Assembly: GCA_029974635.1 (NCBI GenBank)
Contig: JARKQY010000034.1
Span: 1-43,374, forward strand
Reading direction: 5' to 3'
Source of the DNA: Bacillota bacterium
Lineage (GTDB): Bacteria; Bacillota; UBA4882; UBA8346
Length of the DNA stretch: 43,374 bases
The translations under genes and the position numbers were made by a program. Positions 1 to 8,229 of this stretch are shown here, piece after piece (position 1 is the first letter of the stretch; each line of letters opens with the position of its first letter). The notes below the pieces were generated by a model. It saw only the letters and a program-made list of their open reading frames with translations, was not told the origin of the DNA and ran no database searches.

Positions 1-610
1 AAACAGCATCCTCGGCCTGACGTAGCGGATCGGTCTCCCGATGGCTGTCATAGTAATCACGTTTAAGAATCTGGTCTTTTAAATCATTAAACTCAATGGT
101 AATTCCCTTTTCCTGTAATTCAAGCCACCTTCGCCGGGTGCGTTCCTCCACCGCAGCCGTTAAAAATATCTTTAGCTCGGCTTGCGGTAGTACAACCGTT
201 CCAATATCCCGGCCGTCCATTACCACTCCGCCATTGGCAGCCATCTTTTGCTGCAATTTAACCATGGCGGTCCTTACTCCGGGTACTGCCGCAACTGCGG
301 ACACATTCTGATTCACTTCCAAAGAGCGAATAGGGGCAGTAACATCAATCCCATCCAAAATTACAAGCATTCCCGGATCCATACCGCTGATTCGATATTC
401 TAAATGGATGCTGGTATTTTCAGCAAGCTTTGTCAAAGCAACACTGTCAGCAGTAGCAACTTCCTGCTGAAGAGCTTTCAATGTAACGGCTCGATACATG
501 GCGCCCGTATCGATATATGTATAGCCGAATTTTAAAGCGACCTCCTTGGCGATGGTGCTTTTCCCGGAACCTGCCGGACCGTCGATTGCGATAATAATTC
601 CGTTAACCAT
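1..610 (-). CDS. cmk: Cytidylate kinase, C-terminus beyond window edge
   Basis: Phosphorylates CMP and dCMP to the diphosphates in cytoplasmic pyrimidine salvage. About 203 codons are visible on the minus strand from an ATG at 610; the end lies outside the window. The N-terminus carries the P-loop GPAGSGKST at about residues 11-19, followed by the YIDTGAMYRA motif. MDGRDIGTVV and an arginine-rich lid (ERTRRRWLE) come further on, all typical of bacterial CMP kinases. It lies 9 bases after the coiled-coil gene and is probably the last visible member of the minus-strand housekeeping operon. A GAGGG sequence sits only 3 bases before the ATG, which is tight, but no other start fits the conserved N-terminus. 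Confidence 0.93.
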   Translation of the reverse strand, partial: MVNGIIIAIDGPAGSGKSTIAKEVALKFGYTYIDTGAMYRAVTLKALQQEVATADSVALTKLAENTSIHLEYRISGMDPGMLVILDGIDVTAPIRSLEVNQNVSAVAAVPGVRTAMVKLQQKMAANGGVVMDGRDIGTVVLPQAELKIFLTAAVEERTRRRWLELQEKGITIEFNDLKDQILKRDYYDSHRETDPLRQAEDAV

Positions 611-619
611 ATTCCCTCA

Positions 620-1078
620 TTAAAAATTTTTCGTCTGATTGACCAATTCTTCCCGACCTTTATGTACCACCCGAATGGTGCGTTCCAAACTCTCCTCCAA
701 CTGTTCCAGGATTTGATTGGCATATTGGAGAGCGTCGTTTTCAATATCGGCGGCGGTATGTTTTGCTTCGGAGATAATTCGCCTGGCTTCTTCCTCCGCC
801 CGGCCGATGATTTGGTCTTCCCGCACCAATTTTTCGGCATAATTTTCAGCTTCCCGGACGATTCGCTTTGCCTCTTCCTGTGCCTGATTCAAGTATCGTT
901 CTTTCTCGCGGCTTATCCATTCGGCCTCTTTAATCTCTTCCGGTATGGCAATTTGAATCTTCTTAATCAACTCCTCCAATTCATCCTTGTCAATCCAAAC
1001 CTTACCGGCAATCCCAAAACTGGAATCAACGATCTTTTCAAGATGATTCAAGAGCATAAGTAAATTCATTTTCGGCAT
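620..1078 (-). CDS. Small coiled-coil protein, V-type ATPase subunit H/DivIVA-like
   Basis: A 152-residue protein of unknown function. From about residue 50 it is almost entirely charged heptad sequence with many Glu/Ala/Arg runs (AKRIVREAENYAEKL, ARRIISEAKHTAADI), a long coiled coil of the kind annotated as ATP synthase subunit H-like or DivIVA-like. There is no signal peptide or membrane segment. The ATG at 1078 has AGGAG about 6 bases upstream. It follows coaD by 50 bases and precedes cmk by 9, so it is part of the same operon. Similar coiled-coil genes are common next to coaD in Bacillota. A structural or cell-envelope role is possible but cannot be read from the sequence. Confidence 0.75.
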   Translation of the reverse strand: MPKMNLLMLLNHLEKIVDSSFGIAGKVWIDKDELEELIKKIQIAIPEEIKEAEWISREKERYLNQAQEEAKRIVREAENYAEKLVREDQIIGRAEEEARRIISEAKHTAADIENDALQYANQILEQLEESLERTIRVVHKGREELVNQTKNF

Positions 1079-1128
1079 TGGCTTCTCCTAAAGTAATGTC
1101 AAAAATATACACTTAATCGCAAAAATTT

Positions 1129-1626
1129 TCAACTCATACCGCAAAATTTTTTGTGTATTGCCTTTTCAACCTCCGTCGGGACCAAGCCTTGAATGGATCC
1201 CCCAAATTGCGCCAATTCTTTAATCATGCTTGAACTTAAAAAGGAGTACTCGTTCCGGGTCATCATAAACATGGTCTCAATCTCCGGGGAGAGCCTTTTA
1301 TTATTTAATGCCATTTGAAACTCAATTTCAAAATCGGATATTGCCCGTAATCCTTTAACAATCAAGTTGGCGTTGATTTTACGGGCAAAATCAACCAATA
1401 ATCCTTCAAAGGCGCAAACCGATACATTTGGCAGATGTAGCACCGCCAATTTTATCAAATCCACCCGATCCTCAATGGAGAATAGGGGTTTTTTATGGGG
1501 ATTTTGCAGCACTCCCACAACCACCTCGGGAAATAATTGGGAGGCCCGCTCAATAATATCCACATGCCCGTTGGTAATGGGATCAAAACTACCCGGGCAA
1601 ATTGCTTTTACATATTTAGATTCCAT
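1129..1626 (-). CDS. coaD: Phosphopantetheine adenylyltransferase
   Basis: Transfers AMP from ATP to 4'-phosphopantetheine to give dephospho-CoA, the fourth of five steps from pantothenate to CoA. The 165-residue product has the nucleotidyltransferase motif [11 protein letters not shown] near the N-terminus and the C-terminal SSSMIKEL motif (the ISSTxVR equivalent). EYSFLSS and the hexamer-type core match CoaD throughout, and the length is normal. An in-frame ATG also exists at 1644. The ATG at 1626 is preferred because GAAGG lies 7 bases before it, whereas the earlier one has no ribosome site. The gene follows rsmD by about 20 bases; rsmD-coaD is a very common pair in Bacillota. Confidence 0.95.
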   Translation of the reverse strand: MESKYVKAICPGSFDPITNGHVDIIERASQLFPEVVVGVLQNPHKKPLFSIEDRVDLIKLAVLHLPNVSVCAFEGLLVDFARKINANLIVKGLRAISDFEIEFQMALNNKRLSPEIETMFMMTRNEYSFLSSSMIKELAQFGGSIQGLVPTEVEKAIHKKFCGMS

Positions 1627-1647
1627 AATGATACCTTCATTCATTTT

Positions 1648-2193
1648 TTATTTCCGAAAAAAACTAAGATTGATATCACCGTAATTCCGAGTCAGGAAAC
1701 ATGTTAAGTCGAGAGTTTGAATCAACAGTTTCCTTGAATGCTCCACCGTTAGAATTCCATCTATTTTTAATAAACCGCAATGCACGATTTTAGAGATGAT
1801 TATACCGGGTAAATCGCGATCAGCAAAGGGTGGGTCCAAAAAAATCAAGTCAAAACTCATTTTTTGATTGGCGAGAATGGCAATAGTCCGTTCCGCAGGA
1901 CCATGAAGCACCCGGAAAGATTCCTCCGGTTTTACAATGTTTAAATTTGCATGAATCAGTTTAATGCTCAATTGATTCATGTCCGCAAACACTACCGAAT
2001 TTGCGCCCCGGCTGAGGGCTTCGATGCCTACCGCTCCGGTACCCGCAAATAAATCAAGCAAATCGGCATTCTGAATCCGGGCTCCCAGGATATTGAATAA
2101 TGCTTCTTTAACCCGGTCGGCCGTAGGCCGTAGCCCTTCATGTTTCGGCCCTTTCAAAACCCTTCCTTTATACTTTCCCGCAATAACCCTCAT
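1648..2193 (-). CDS. rsmD: 16S rRNA (guanine966-N2)-methyltransferase
   Basis: Methylates N2 of G966 in 16S rRNA of the 30S subunit using SAM. The 181-residue product starts MRVIAGKYKGR, then LRPTADRVKEALFNIL. These are followed by the SAM-binding loop DLFAGTGAVGIEALSRGA and the catalytic LDPPF motif, which marks amino-methyltransferases. A TTG nine bases earlier is also in frame. The ATG at 2193 is chosen because it gives the conserved N-terminus and has GTGAG at a sensible distance. It lies between fakA (24 bases upstream) and coaD and is probably co-transcribed with both. Confidence 0.94.
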   Translation of the reverse strand: MRVIAGKYKGRVLKGPKHEGLRPTADRVKEALFNILGARIQNADLLDLFAGTGAVGIEALSRGANSVVFADMNQLSIKLIHANLNIVKPEESFRVLHGPAERTIAILANQKMSFDLIFLDPPFADRDLPGIIISKIVHCGLLKIDGILTVEHSRKLLIQTLDLTCFLTRNYGDINLSFFRK

Positions 2194-2217
2194 GTCCCAC
2201 AACTCACATTTAAGATA

Positions 2218-3861
2218 CTATTCAATGGAGAATAAATAATAATATAATGGCTGTCCTCCATAATATAATTCAATCTCGGCTTCCGGAAAAGCGGCTTCAA
2301 GCCGGTTAAGCAGTTCCTGGGCCGATGCCGGTATAATGTCAATCCCGTAGTAGATTGAAATTAAACCGCTTCGGGCATTGGGAATTTTTTGCAGACTGCT
2401 TTCAATAACGTTTTCCGGATTATCACCATAGGTTACAATTTCACCGTCAATCAAGCCGATAATACTGCCTTGTTTAATATCCAAATCTCCCAGTTGAACA
2501 CCGCGGACCGCATATGTAATTTCTCCGGTAATGATCGAATTACACCGTTGCGTCATCCGGGTTATATTTTCATCAATACTGGCTTCTTCATTAAAACTCA
2601 TCATAGCCGCCAATCCTTCAGGGATACTATGGGTTGGAACCACGTGAACCTTTTTGGATACCAGATCCTGAACATGATTAGCGGTCATAATGATATTGCC
2701 GTTATTCGGCAAAATAATTACTTCCGGAGCGGCAAGCTGAGATAATGCTTTAGTTAATTCCTCAATACTTGGATTCATCGTTTGACCGCCATTTACAATT
2801 ATCTGAGCCCCTAAACTACGGAAGATTCGGTCTATCCCATCTCCAGCGACAACGGATACAATTCCAATCTTGCTATTGGCAAGATTATTATTCGAAACCA
2901 ATTGTTTGGCAAGGCGTTGTTTACTTTGTTCAACCATATTATTAATTTGTATCTCCGACATATCACCGATCCGGACTGCAAGATCCAGTATGATCCCGGG
3001 ATTATTGGTATGAATATGAATTTTAGCGGTGTTTTCATCTCCTACTACCAACAGACAATCCCCATGAGGATTCAAACTATCTTTTAAATCCTCCAAATCA
3101 AGCTGCTTGCCTTTTAAAATGAATTCAGTACAATATTGAAAAGTAATTTCTTCTTCAGGTAAGGAATCACCGTCAACATACGGAGTTAAACTGACTATTT
3201 TGTTGGATTCATTTGCATAGCCATCAGCAATCTCAACGCTGCCGTCATCCAAATACTGAACGATTCCTTTAAAAAAATACACCAAACCTTGCCCGCCGGC
3301 ATCTACCACCCCTGCCTGCTTCAAAACGGGCAGCATATCCGGGGTCTTTTCCAATATTTCCTTACCATGACGGTAGATCTCTTTGAGAAATTCAGTCAAG
3401 GATATTGATTTATCAGCATTTTGTGAAGCAAATCTGGCTATTTCTTTGATAACAGTTAAGATTGTACCTTCGACGGGTTTACGAACAGCTTGATAACATA
3501 AATTTGAAGCGCCAATTAAGCCTTTCGCTATTTCTGCTTTGGTTAAGCCAATGATATCCTTTGGCAATGCCTTAACGAAGCCGCGAAAAAACTGGGAGAC
3601 AATTACGCCGCTGTTGCCGCGGGCGCCCATTAGCGCTCCATAAGCAGCTGATTCCAAAAGATCAATGGTTAGCAGAGACTGGTTCTTGCTCATTTCCCGT
3701 AGCGCTGATTGAAACGTAAGAAACATATTGGTTCCCGTATCGCCATCAGGCACCGGAAATACGTTTAATGCATCCACTTCCTCCTTGTGAGAGCGCAGGC
3801 TGTTTACTCCAGAAGTTACCAATTGTAATAATGAACGAGTATCAATTACCTCTAGCTGCAA
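2218..3861 (-). CDS. fakA: Fatty acid kinase catalytic subunit (DAK2/YloV type)
   Basis: FakA phosphorylates fatty acids held by a FakB carrier, feeding exogenous or recycled fatty acids into phospholipid synthesis. The 547-residue protein begins with the Dak2-type kinase domain, with the nucleotide/metal loop NVFPVPDGDTGTNM at about residues 34-47 and GARGNSGV further on. The C-terminal half (NGGQTMNPS, ILPNNGN) matches the YloV/DegV-like region, and full length is conserved. It starts with TTG at 3861, with AAGGAGG 7 bases upstream. It follows the Asp23-family gene by 21 bases, a conserved yloU-yloV pair. No FakB partner is visible in this window. Confidence 0.93.
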   Translation of the reverse strand: MQLEVIDTRSLLQLVTSGVNSLRSHKEEVDALNVFPVPDGDTGTNMFLTFQSALREMSKNQSLLTIDLLESAAYGALMGARGNSGVIVSQFFRGFVKALPKDIIGLTKAEIAKGLIGASNLCYQAVRKPVEGTILTVIKEIARFASQNADKSISLTEFLKEIYRHGKEILEKTPDMLPVLKQAGVVDAGGQGLVYFFKGIVQYLDDGSVEIADGYANESNKIVSLTPYVDGDSLPEEEITFQYCTEFILKGKQLDLEDLKDSLNPHGDCLLVVGDENTAKIHIHTNNPGIILDLAVRIGDMSEIQINNMVEQSKQRLAKQLVSNNNLANSKIGIVSVVAGDGIDRIFRSLGAQIIVNGGQTMNPSIEELTKALSQLAAPEVIILPNNGNIIMTANHVQDLVSKKVHVVPTHSIPEGLAAMMSFNEEASIDENITRMTQRCNSIITGEITYAVRGVQLGDLDIKQGSIIGLIDGEIVTYGDNPENVIESSLQKIPNARSGLISIYYGIDIIPASAQELLNRLEAAFPEAEIELYYGGQPLYYYLFSIE

Positions 3862-3882
3862 AATATTGCCTCCTTAAAGAGA

Positions 3883-4254
3883 CTAGTTTTTATTAATATG
3901 AACTCCTTGCACCACAACGCTAACTTGCGAAATATGCAAACCCAGTTGGCTTTCGATGGCATACTTCACACTTTCAACGACATTATGGGCAACTTCCTTG
4001 ATGTGCACCCCATACTCGACAATTATATATAAGGTGACACTCACCGTGTCCTCCTCAATGGAAACTTCGATTCCTTTGGTCAAATTGTCTTTGCCCGTTA
4101 ACAATTCCGAGATCCCGTCTTGCAAATTTCGTAAAGCCATGCCGACGACTCCAAAGCATTGCAAGGCGGCGATTCCCGCTACCATAGCGACGGCATTGGG
4201 AGCAATATTAATAAGTCCTAACGATTGTTGAACGGGATTAACTTTTTCCGGCAA
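3883..4254 (-). CDS. Asp23/Gls24 family protein (YloU-like)
   Basis: A 123-residue Asp23/Gls24 domain protein. The pattern of this family is visible: GLINIAPNAVAMVAGIAAL, a central VTLYIIVEYG strand and the terminal VVVQGVHI. Family members are abundant envelope-stress or membrane-associated cytoplasmic proteins. YloU itself is linked to the fakA (yloV) locus, and the exact function is not settled. Start is TTG at 4254 with GGAGG 7 bases upstream. It is the first gene of the minus-strand block and is divergent from rpmB across a 190-base promoter region. Confidence 0.9.
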   Translation of the reverse strand: MPEKVNPVQQSLGLINIAPNAVAMVAGIAALQCFGVVGMALRNLQDGISELLTGKDNLTKGIEVSIEEDTVSVTLYIIVEYGVHIKEVAHNVVESVKYAIESQLGLHISQVSVVVQGVHINKN

Positions 4255-4368
4255 CAGTCTTCCTCCTTATTCCTGACAGGTCCGCGCCGAACCTTGTCTA
4301 TAATCAAACTCATAATTTCGAGATTTCCGGGCCGATTTCCTGCTCCATATTGAAAATTTAACTTTTCC

Positions 4369-4397
4369 TTGTCATATCGTTATGTTTATGGTAAAAT
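4369..4397 (+). promoter_or_regulatory. Candidate sigma-A promoter of rpmB
   Basis: TTGTCA (4369-4374) and TAAAAT (4392-4397) are separated by 17 bases, close to the sigma-A consensus. They lie about 48 bases upstream of the rpmB start, giving a leader of roughly 40 bases with GGAGGTG at the end. Confidence 0.55.
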
Positions 4398-4445
4398 AAT
4401 TGTGTTTAAATTTGGGTATTGGTAAATATCGTGGAGGTGTGAATT

Positions 4446-4637
4446 TTGGCAAATCGCTGTTCCGTCTGTGGCAAAGACTTTCAAACGGGTAATCTAGTTA
4501 GCCACTCGAATATTAAGACTCATCATCGCTGGAAAGCGAATATTCGAACGATTCATGCAATAATTAACGGTACTTCTAAGCGAGTCCGGATTTGTACCCG
4601 CTGCTTGCGTTCAAATCGGGTTCAAAGAGCGGTTTGA
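4446..4637 (+). CDS. rpmB: 50S ribosomal protein L28
   Basis: Component of the large ribosomal subunit. The 63-residue protein has the L28 pattern: MANRCSVCGK, GNLVSHSNIKTHHRWKANI, then the C-terminal CTRC. The two cysteine pairs (C5/C8 and CTRC near residues 51-54) make this the zinc-ribbon form of L28. Start is TTG at 4446 behind GGAGGTG, so even a ribosomal protein gene here uses a TTG start. It has its own promoter and terminator, so it is probably monocistronic. Confidence 0.95.
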   Translation: MANRCSVCGKDFQTGNLVSHSNIKTHHRWKANIRTIHAIINGTSKRVRICTRCLRSNRVQRAV

Positions 4638-4649
4638 AATTCCACAAAG

Positions 4650-4669
4650 AGACCTGCGGGTCTTTTTTG
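4650..4669 (+). terminator. Intrinsic terminator after rpmB
   Basis: Stem AGACC/GGTCT with a four-base loop (4650-4663), followed directly by a T-run and further T-rich sequence. It begins 12 bases after the rpmB stop codon. Confidence 0.8.
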
Positions 4670-4712
4670 TTTTTATTTTAGCCTGAATTGGGCTGATTTG
4701 GAGATGATCCGG

Positions 4713-5669
4713 TTGTCAAGGTACGGTTCGCTAAAACTTTTTTCGGGAACTACCAACCCTCAACTTGTTAAGGAGATTGCAGATTTTCTTGGAGTTTCCG
4801 TTGGAGCTGTAAAGATCTCCCGGTTTGCAAACGGCGAAATATATGTAGCATATGAGGAGAGTATTCGCGGTGCAGACGTTTTCATCGTTCAATCATTTGC
4901 TCATTTTGTAAATAATATCAACGACTCTATCATGGAAATGCTGGTGATGATTGACGCTTTGAAACGGGCCTCTGCCGGAAGAATTACTGCAGTTATCCCG
5001 TATTATTGTTACGCCCGTCAAGAAAAAAAATCAGCCCCGCGGGAACCAATTACTTCCAGGATGCTGGCTGATATTATTTCAACGGTTGGCACTGATCGTA
5101 TCATTACAATGGACCTTCATGCCCCCGCCATTCAAGGATTTTTTAATATTCCGGTAGATCATATGACTGCTCTGCCAATGCTGGCGCAATATATTAAGCA
5201 GCGGAACATTAATGAGGGGGTTGTTATTGGTCCTGATGCCGGCAGCGTAAAAAAAGCCGAGAAGCTGGCGGCCCGGTTGGACATGCCGATGGGAGTCATG
5301 TATAAACGTAGGCCTGCTCCCAATGTCGCTGAGTTAACTTACTTTATCGGGGATGTTAAAGATAAAACGCCGATTATCATTGACGATATGGTGGACACGG
5401 CCGGCAGTGTGATGCAAGTGGTCGATGCTTTGCTGGAAAGGGGTTCCAAACCGGAAATATACTTGTTGACAACTCACGGTATCTTTTCTCCCCCCGCAAT
5501 TGAACGGCTAAATAATAGTGCGATTAAAGAAATCGTTGTCTGTAATACGCTGCCGCTGCCATTGGACCAAATGTCCTCAAAGTTTACCATTTTAAATGTA
5601 GCCCCGCTATTGGGCGACACTATCAAACGAATTCATCAGGATGTTCCCATCAGCGCTTTGTTTGATTAA
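4713..5669 (+). CDS. prs: Ribose-phosphate pyrophosphokinase (PRPP synthase)
   Basis: Makes PRPP from ribose 5-phosphate and ATP for purine, pyrimidine, His, Trp and NAD synthesis. The 318-residue product carries the class I signatures: RFANGEIYV, the loop IPYYCYARQEKK, MDLHAPAIQGFFNIP, GPDAGSVKKA and the PRPP-binding IIIDDMVDTAGS. An in-frame TTG at 4698 would add five residues. TTG at 4713 is preferred because GGAG lies 9 bases upstream and the resulting MSRYGSLKLFSG matches the family N-terminus. It follows the rpmB terminator. The family phosphate-binding segment shows small changes (DMVDTAG rather than DIIDTAG) that should not abolish activity. Confidence 0.93.
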   Translation: MSRYGSLKLFSGTTNPQLVKEIADFLGVSVGAVKISRFANGEIYVAYEESIRGADVFIVQSFAHFVNNINDSIMEMLVMIDALKRASAGRITAVIPYYCYARQEKKSAPREPITSRMLADIISTVGTDRIITMDLHAPAIQGFFNIPVDHMTALPMLAQYIKQRNINEGVVIGPDAGSVKKAEKLAARLDMPMGVMYKRRPAPNVAELTYFIGDVKDKTPIIIDDMVDTAGSVMQVVDALLERGSKPEIYLLTTHGIFSPPAIERLNNSAIKEIVVCNTLPLPLDQMSSKFTILNVAPLLGDTIKRIHQDVPISALFD

Positions 5670-5691
5670 AAAACTCACTGACTTCCAGCTA

Positions 5692-7305
5692 TCATAGCGG
5701 ACGGATAAAATAGTATCTTTGATCCCCCGGTTTTAATCTGGTATACTTTTCATTGGCACCGATAAAAAGGTCAAATTTATTTTTGATGGTGAATGAGACC
5801 GGATCAATGACAAGCAGCTCCTGATTGGTCATTAAAATAATCCGTTTGGCTTCTTCCTGAAAAAAAGCGGGCTGGGACAGGGAAATAAACTGATATATAG
5901 GCGCCAAAGTTGCATCCTGCTCATTTATCCGGTATACTCCCTTTTCAGTAATAACGATTGTCTCCAAATTGGGCTGCCGGACTTGGTACATGGCCAGTAG
6001 CGGTTCGCGGGGAACAATATAGGTAATCCGCTTGAAGCTTTCGTCGAACACAGTAATATCATTGGTGGCGCGATTAAGGATATAAAATCGCGTAGCCGAC
6101 TGATTAATGGTAACAACCGTACCGGTATCGTCCATACTCATCAGCAAGGTTTTCAGAATTTTGATCCCGGTTCGTCCGCAATTGACTTTTTTGACGATCT
6201 TATTGTTCTGAATGTCAAAAAATTTTACATCTCCGGTTTTGACGCAATAAATAATGGCCCAATTGGAATTCGGTAAATGATAGAAATGGTAGTTTTCAGG
6301 ATCATCATTCGGCCCTTCCGTATTTACCATCCGGGTGGCTGAATTTTTATAATCGATTACTTTTAGACTATCTGTGGTTAGTATGTAAAGAAGATCCTTA
6401 GCAGCCAAATAACTATAATCAATCCACTCATCGGGAATCTGATAATAACGGAATCCTTCCCGGGTGAGCTTGTAACAACGGCTCATTTTTTTATCAGCAG
6501 TGATGATGATTAAAGTTTTGACATCGCTATACCATTGGAACTGGCCTTTTACAAACGTAAACTTGCGTTCCTCAATGATGGAATTATTTTGGGTATCGAT
6601 TAATTTCACTGAACCGTTGGTTCTGGAATTGGAGCCTTTGGGATGAGTGTCGATCAAAGCGATACGATCATTGCCGAGAACAAAAAGATTATCCGGATGA
6701 TTATCAAGGGTAAGGGAGTTCTTTATCTCCAGTGAAGCAATATTGACGGTGAGCAATTGGTATTTATCCCTTTCGGGGCTTGTTACAATATACAAATTTT
6801 TTTGATCTTCCGATACTTCCAGTAACCTGATCTGTTTTGCAAATGAAGTCAACTTCTTACTTTTTAGGGCGGAAGTGTTGTAATAAAGTAATTCCGGCAT
6901 GCCATTAGGCTGCCCTTGATAAATCATGAAAAAATCACGGTGGTCTTTGGTATATGCATGCATAAACGGCAGATAGCCTAACTCGACTAAATCTTCGGTC
7001 CGGCCGGTACTCAGATTGATAATGGTTAGATTCCCGGGTTGATAATATTTTATAATTCGTCCCTGCTTATCCTGTTGGAACCGGGGGGCATACACCGCCA
7101 GAAATCTATCCGGGTGTTTCGTACGCATCAACATATCCGGATTTTTTTCCAGGTCCATCCGCTCCGTAAAAGCAGTTTCTTCATTCCCCATGACCAGGAT
7201 TTTATTTTTTTCCAAATCATATAAAAAATACTCATTGGCCCATACGCCACCGGAACTGAGTAACAACAACAGAATCATCAGGCCTGCGGATTTCAGCTTA
7301 AACAT
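5692..7305 (-). CDS. Secreted protein of unknown function, beta-propeller-like
   Basis: Not assigned to a named family. The 537-residue product starts with a clear signal peptide: basic MFKLK, a Leu-rich core, then a likely cut after GGVWA. The mature part shows repeated strand-turn patterns with about 40-50-residue spacing (for example LLTVNIASLEI, VKLIDTQNNSI, VKFFDIQNNKIVKKV, LLVIDPVSFTIKNKF). This resembles WD40/YVTN-type beta-propeller blades, suggesting one extracytoplasmic propeller. An in-frame upstream start at 7341 exists, but the ATG at 7305 has GAAAGGGGGG just ahead. It converges with prs (22 bases apart) and diverges from the secreted protein at 7433. No catalytic motif was recognised. 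Confidence 0.75.
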   Translation of the reverse strand: MFKLKSAGLMILLLLLSSGGVWANEYFLYDLEKNKILVMGNEETAFTERMDLEKNPDMLMRTKHPDRFLAVYAPRFQQDKQGRIIKYYQPGNLTIINLSTGRTEDLVELGYLPFMHAYTKDHRDFFMIYQGQPNGMPELLYYNTSALKSKKLTSFAKQIRLLEVSEDQKNLYIVTSPERDKYQLLTVNIASLEIKNSLTLDNHPDNLFVLGNDRIALIDTHPKGSNSRTNGSVKLIDTQNNSIIEERKFTFVKGQFQWYSDVKTLIIITADKKMSRCYKLTREGFRYYQIPDEWIDYSYLAAKDLLYILTTDSLKVIDYKNSATRMVNTEGPNDDPENYHFYHLPNSNWAIIYCVKTGDVKFFDIQNNKIVKKVNCGRTGIKILKTLLMSMDDTGTVVTINQSATRFYILNRATNDITVFDESFKRITYIVPREPLLAMYQVRQPNLETIVITEKGVYRINEQDATLAPIYQFISLSQPAFFQEEAKRIILMTNQELLVIDPVSFTIKNKFDLFIGANEKYTRLKPGDQRYYFIRPL

Positions 7306-7432
7306 GCCGGCCCCCCTTTCTTGACTAGTTGTTTTCGACAAAAAATAACAACTTTCCTGCAGGGATTCGTTATTAAATGTATAATAATGTATAATTGTAT
7401 AATATTTTAAGTAAAACCAAGGGGGAGCAATT

Positions 7433-8224
7433 TTGAAAAAAAATATATTTTTCTACATATGTTTTTTTAGTTTGGCTATTCTTTGTATGATGGCTTTTGC
7501 AGAAACCCCTGGAGAGGAAGTTGCATTAAGCCCGGCCCAAAGTGATACCCCCTTTTTTGAGCGTTCTAAAAAAACCGAACTGGGGGTTGCCTACCCTATC
7601 AAAATGATTAAAATCCGGGATAACTCACTGATAACCGTTCCTCCTGAAACTCCTGCCAATATTTTATACTTTGGACAACTCAAACTGGGCAGTCCGTCCG
7701 TAAGTTACGGAGTACTGTTTGATTTGGAAGGCAAAGATAAGCAATTATGGGTAGATGTCGCAGGAAATGGCGACTACTCTGAAGTTTCCCCCCAACAGCT
7801 TTATAAAAGTGAAAAATACCCGGGGATTAACGTTTACTACTCTCCGTTACCACTTACCTTTCAAGTAAAGTACACTTATACCGATCATACTTTCGAAGTA
7901 CCCATCCAGTTTGAGTTGCCATATTTAATGGTAGCCCAAGCCGGCTTTGCCGATTATTTTTATTTAAAAACCCGGACCTGGTTTACGGGTACTATCCGGG
8001 GAAACAACGACGATATTCAATTGGCTCTCGTAGACACCAACGATAACGGCTATTACAACGACCCCAGCGATTTAATCTTCATCGATTGGAATTATGATCT
8101 TAATTTTTCTCCTGAAGAAAGCAAACAGATTAAATCCTTACGGTCCATCAAGTTGCCTTCCAGACTTAAATTCAAATTTGAGTATATGACCGCCCCGGAA
8201 AAAATTATTTTAAATAAAGGATGA
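7433..8224 (+). CDS. Secreted hypothetical protein with Asp/Asn-rich loops
   Basis: Function unknown. The 263-residue protein has a signal peptide (MKKNIFF, hydrophobic core, probable cut after AFA). The rest is predicted mainly beta. Two acidic loops, DVAGNGDYSE (about 108-117) and DTNDNGYYND (about 201-210), resemble EF-hand/dockerin-type calcium loops; calcium binding is inference. Start is TTG at 7433, behind GGGGGAG. Its stop overlaps the first possible start of the downstream M16 peptidase, so the three genes 7433-10857 almost certainly form one operon and may work together outside the membrane. Confidence 0.75.
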   Translation: MKKNIFFYICFFSLAILCMMAFAETPGEEVALSPAQSDTPFFERSKKTELGVAYPIKMIKIRDNSLITVPPETPANILYFGQLKLGSPSVSYGVLFDLEGKDKQLWVDVAGNGDYSEVSPQQLYKSEKYPGINVYYSPLPLTFQVKYTYTDHTFEVPIQFELPYLMVAQAGFADYFYLKTRTWFTGTIRGNNDDIQLALVDTNDNGYYNDPSDLIFIDWNYDLNFSPEESKQIKSLRSIKLPSRLKFKFEYMTAPEKIILNKG

Positions 8225-8229
8225 CCCTG

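Noticed and set aside
96..311. Plus-strand reading frame opposite cmk
   Set aside because: It is the antisense shadow of a well-conserved gene and has no ribosome site.
532..840. 102-codon minus-strand frame overlapping cmk and the coiled-coil gene
   Set aside because: It lies out of frame inside two real genes and has low-complexity composition.
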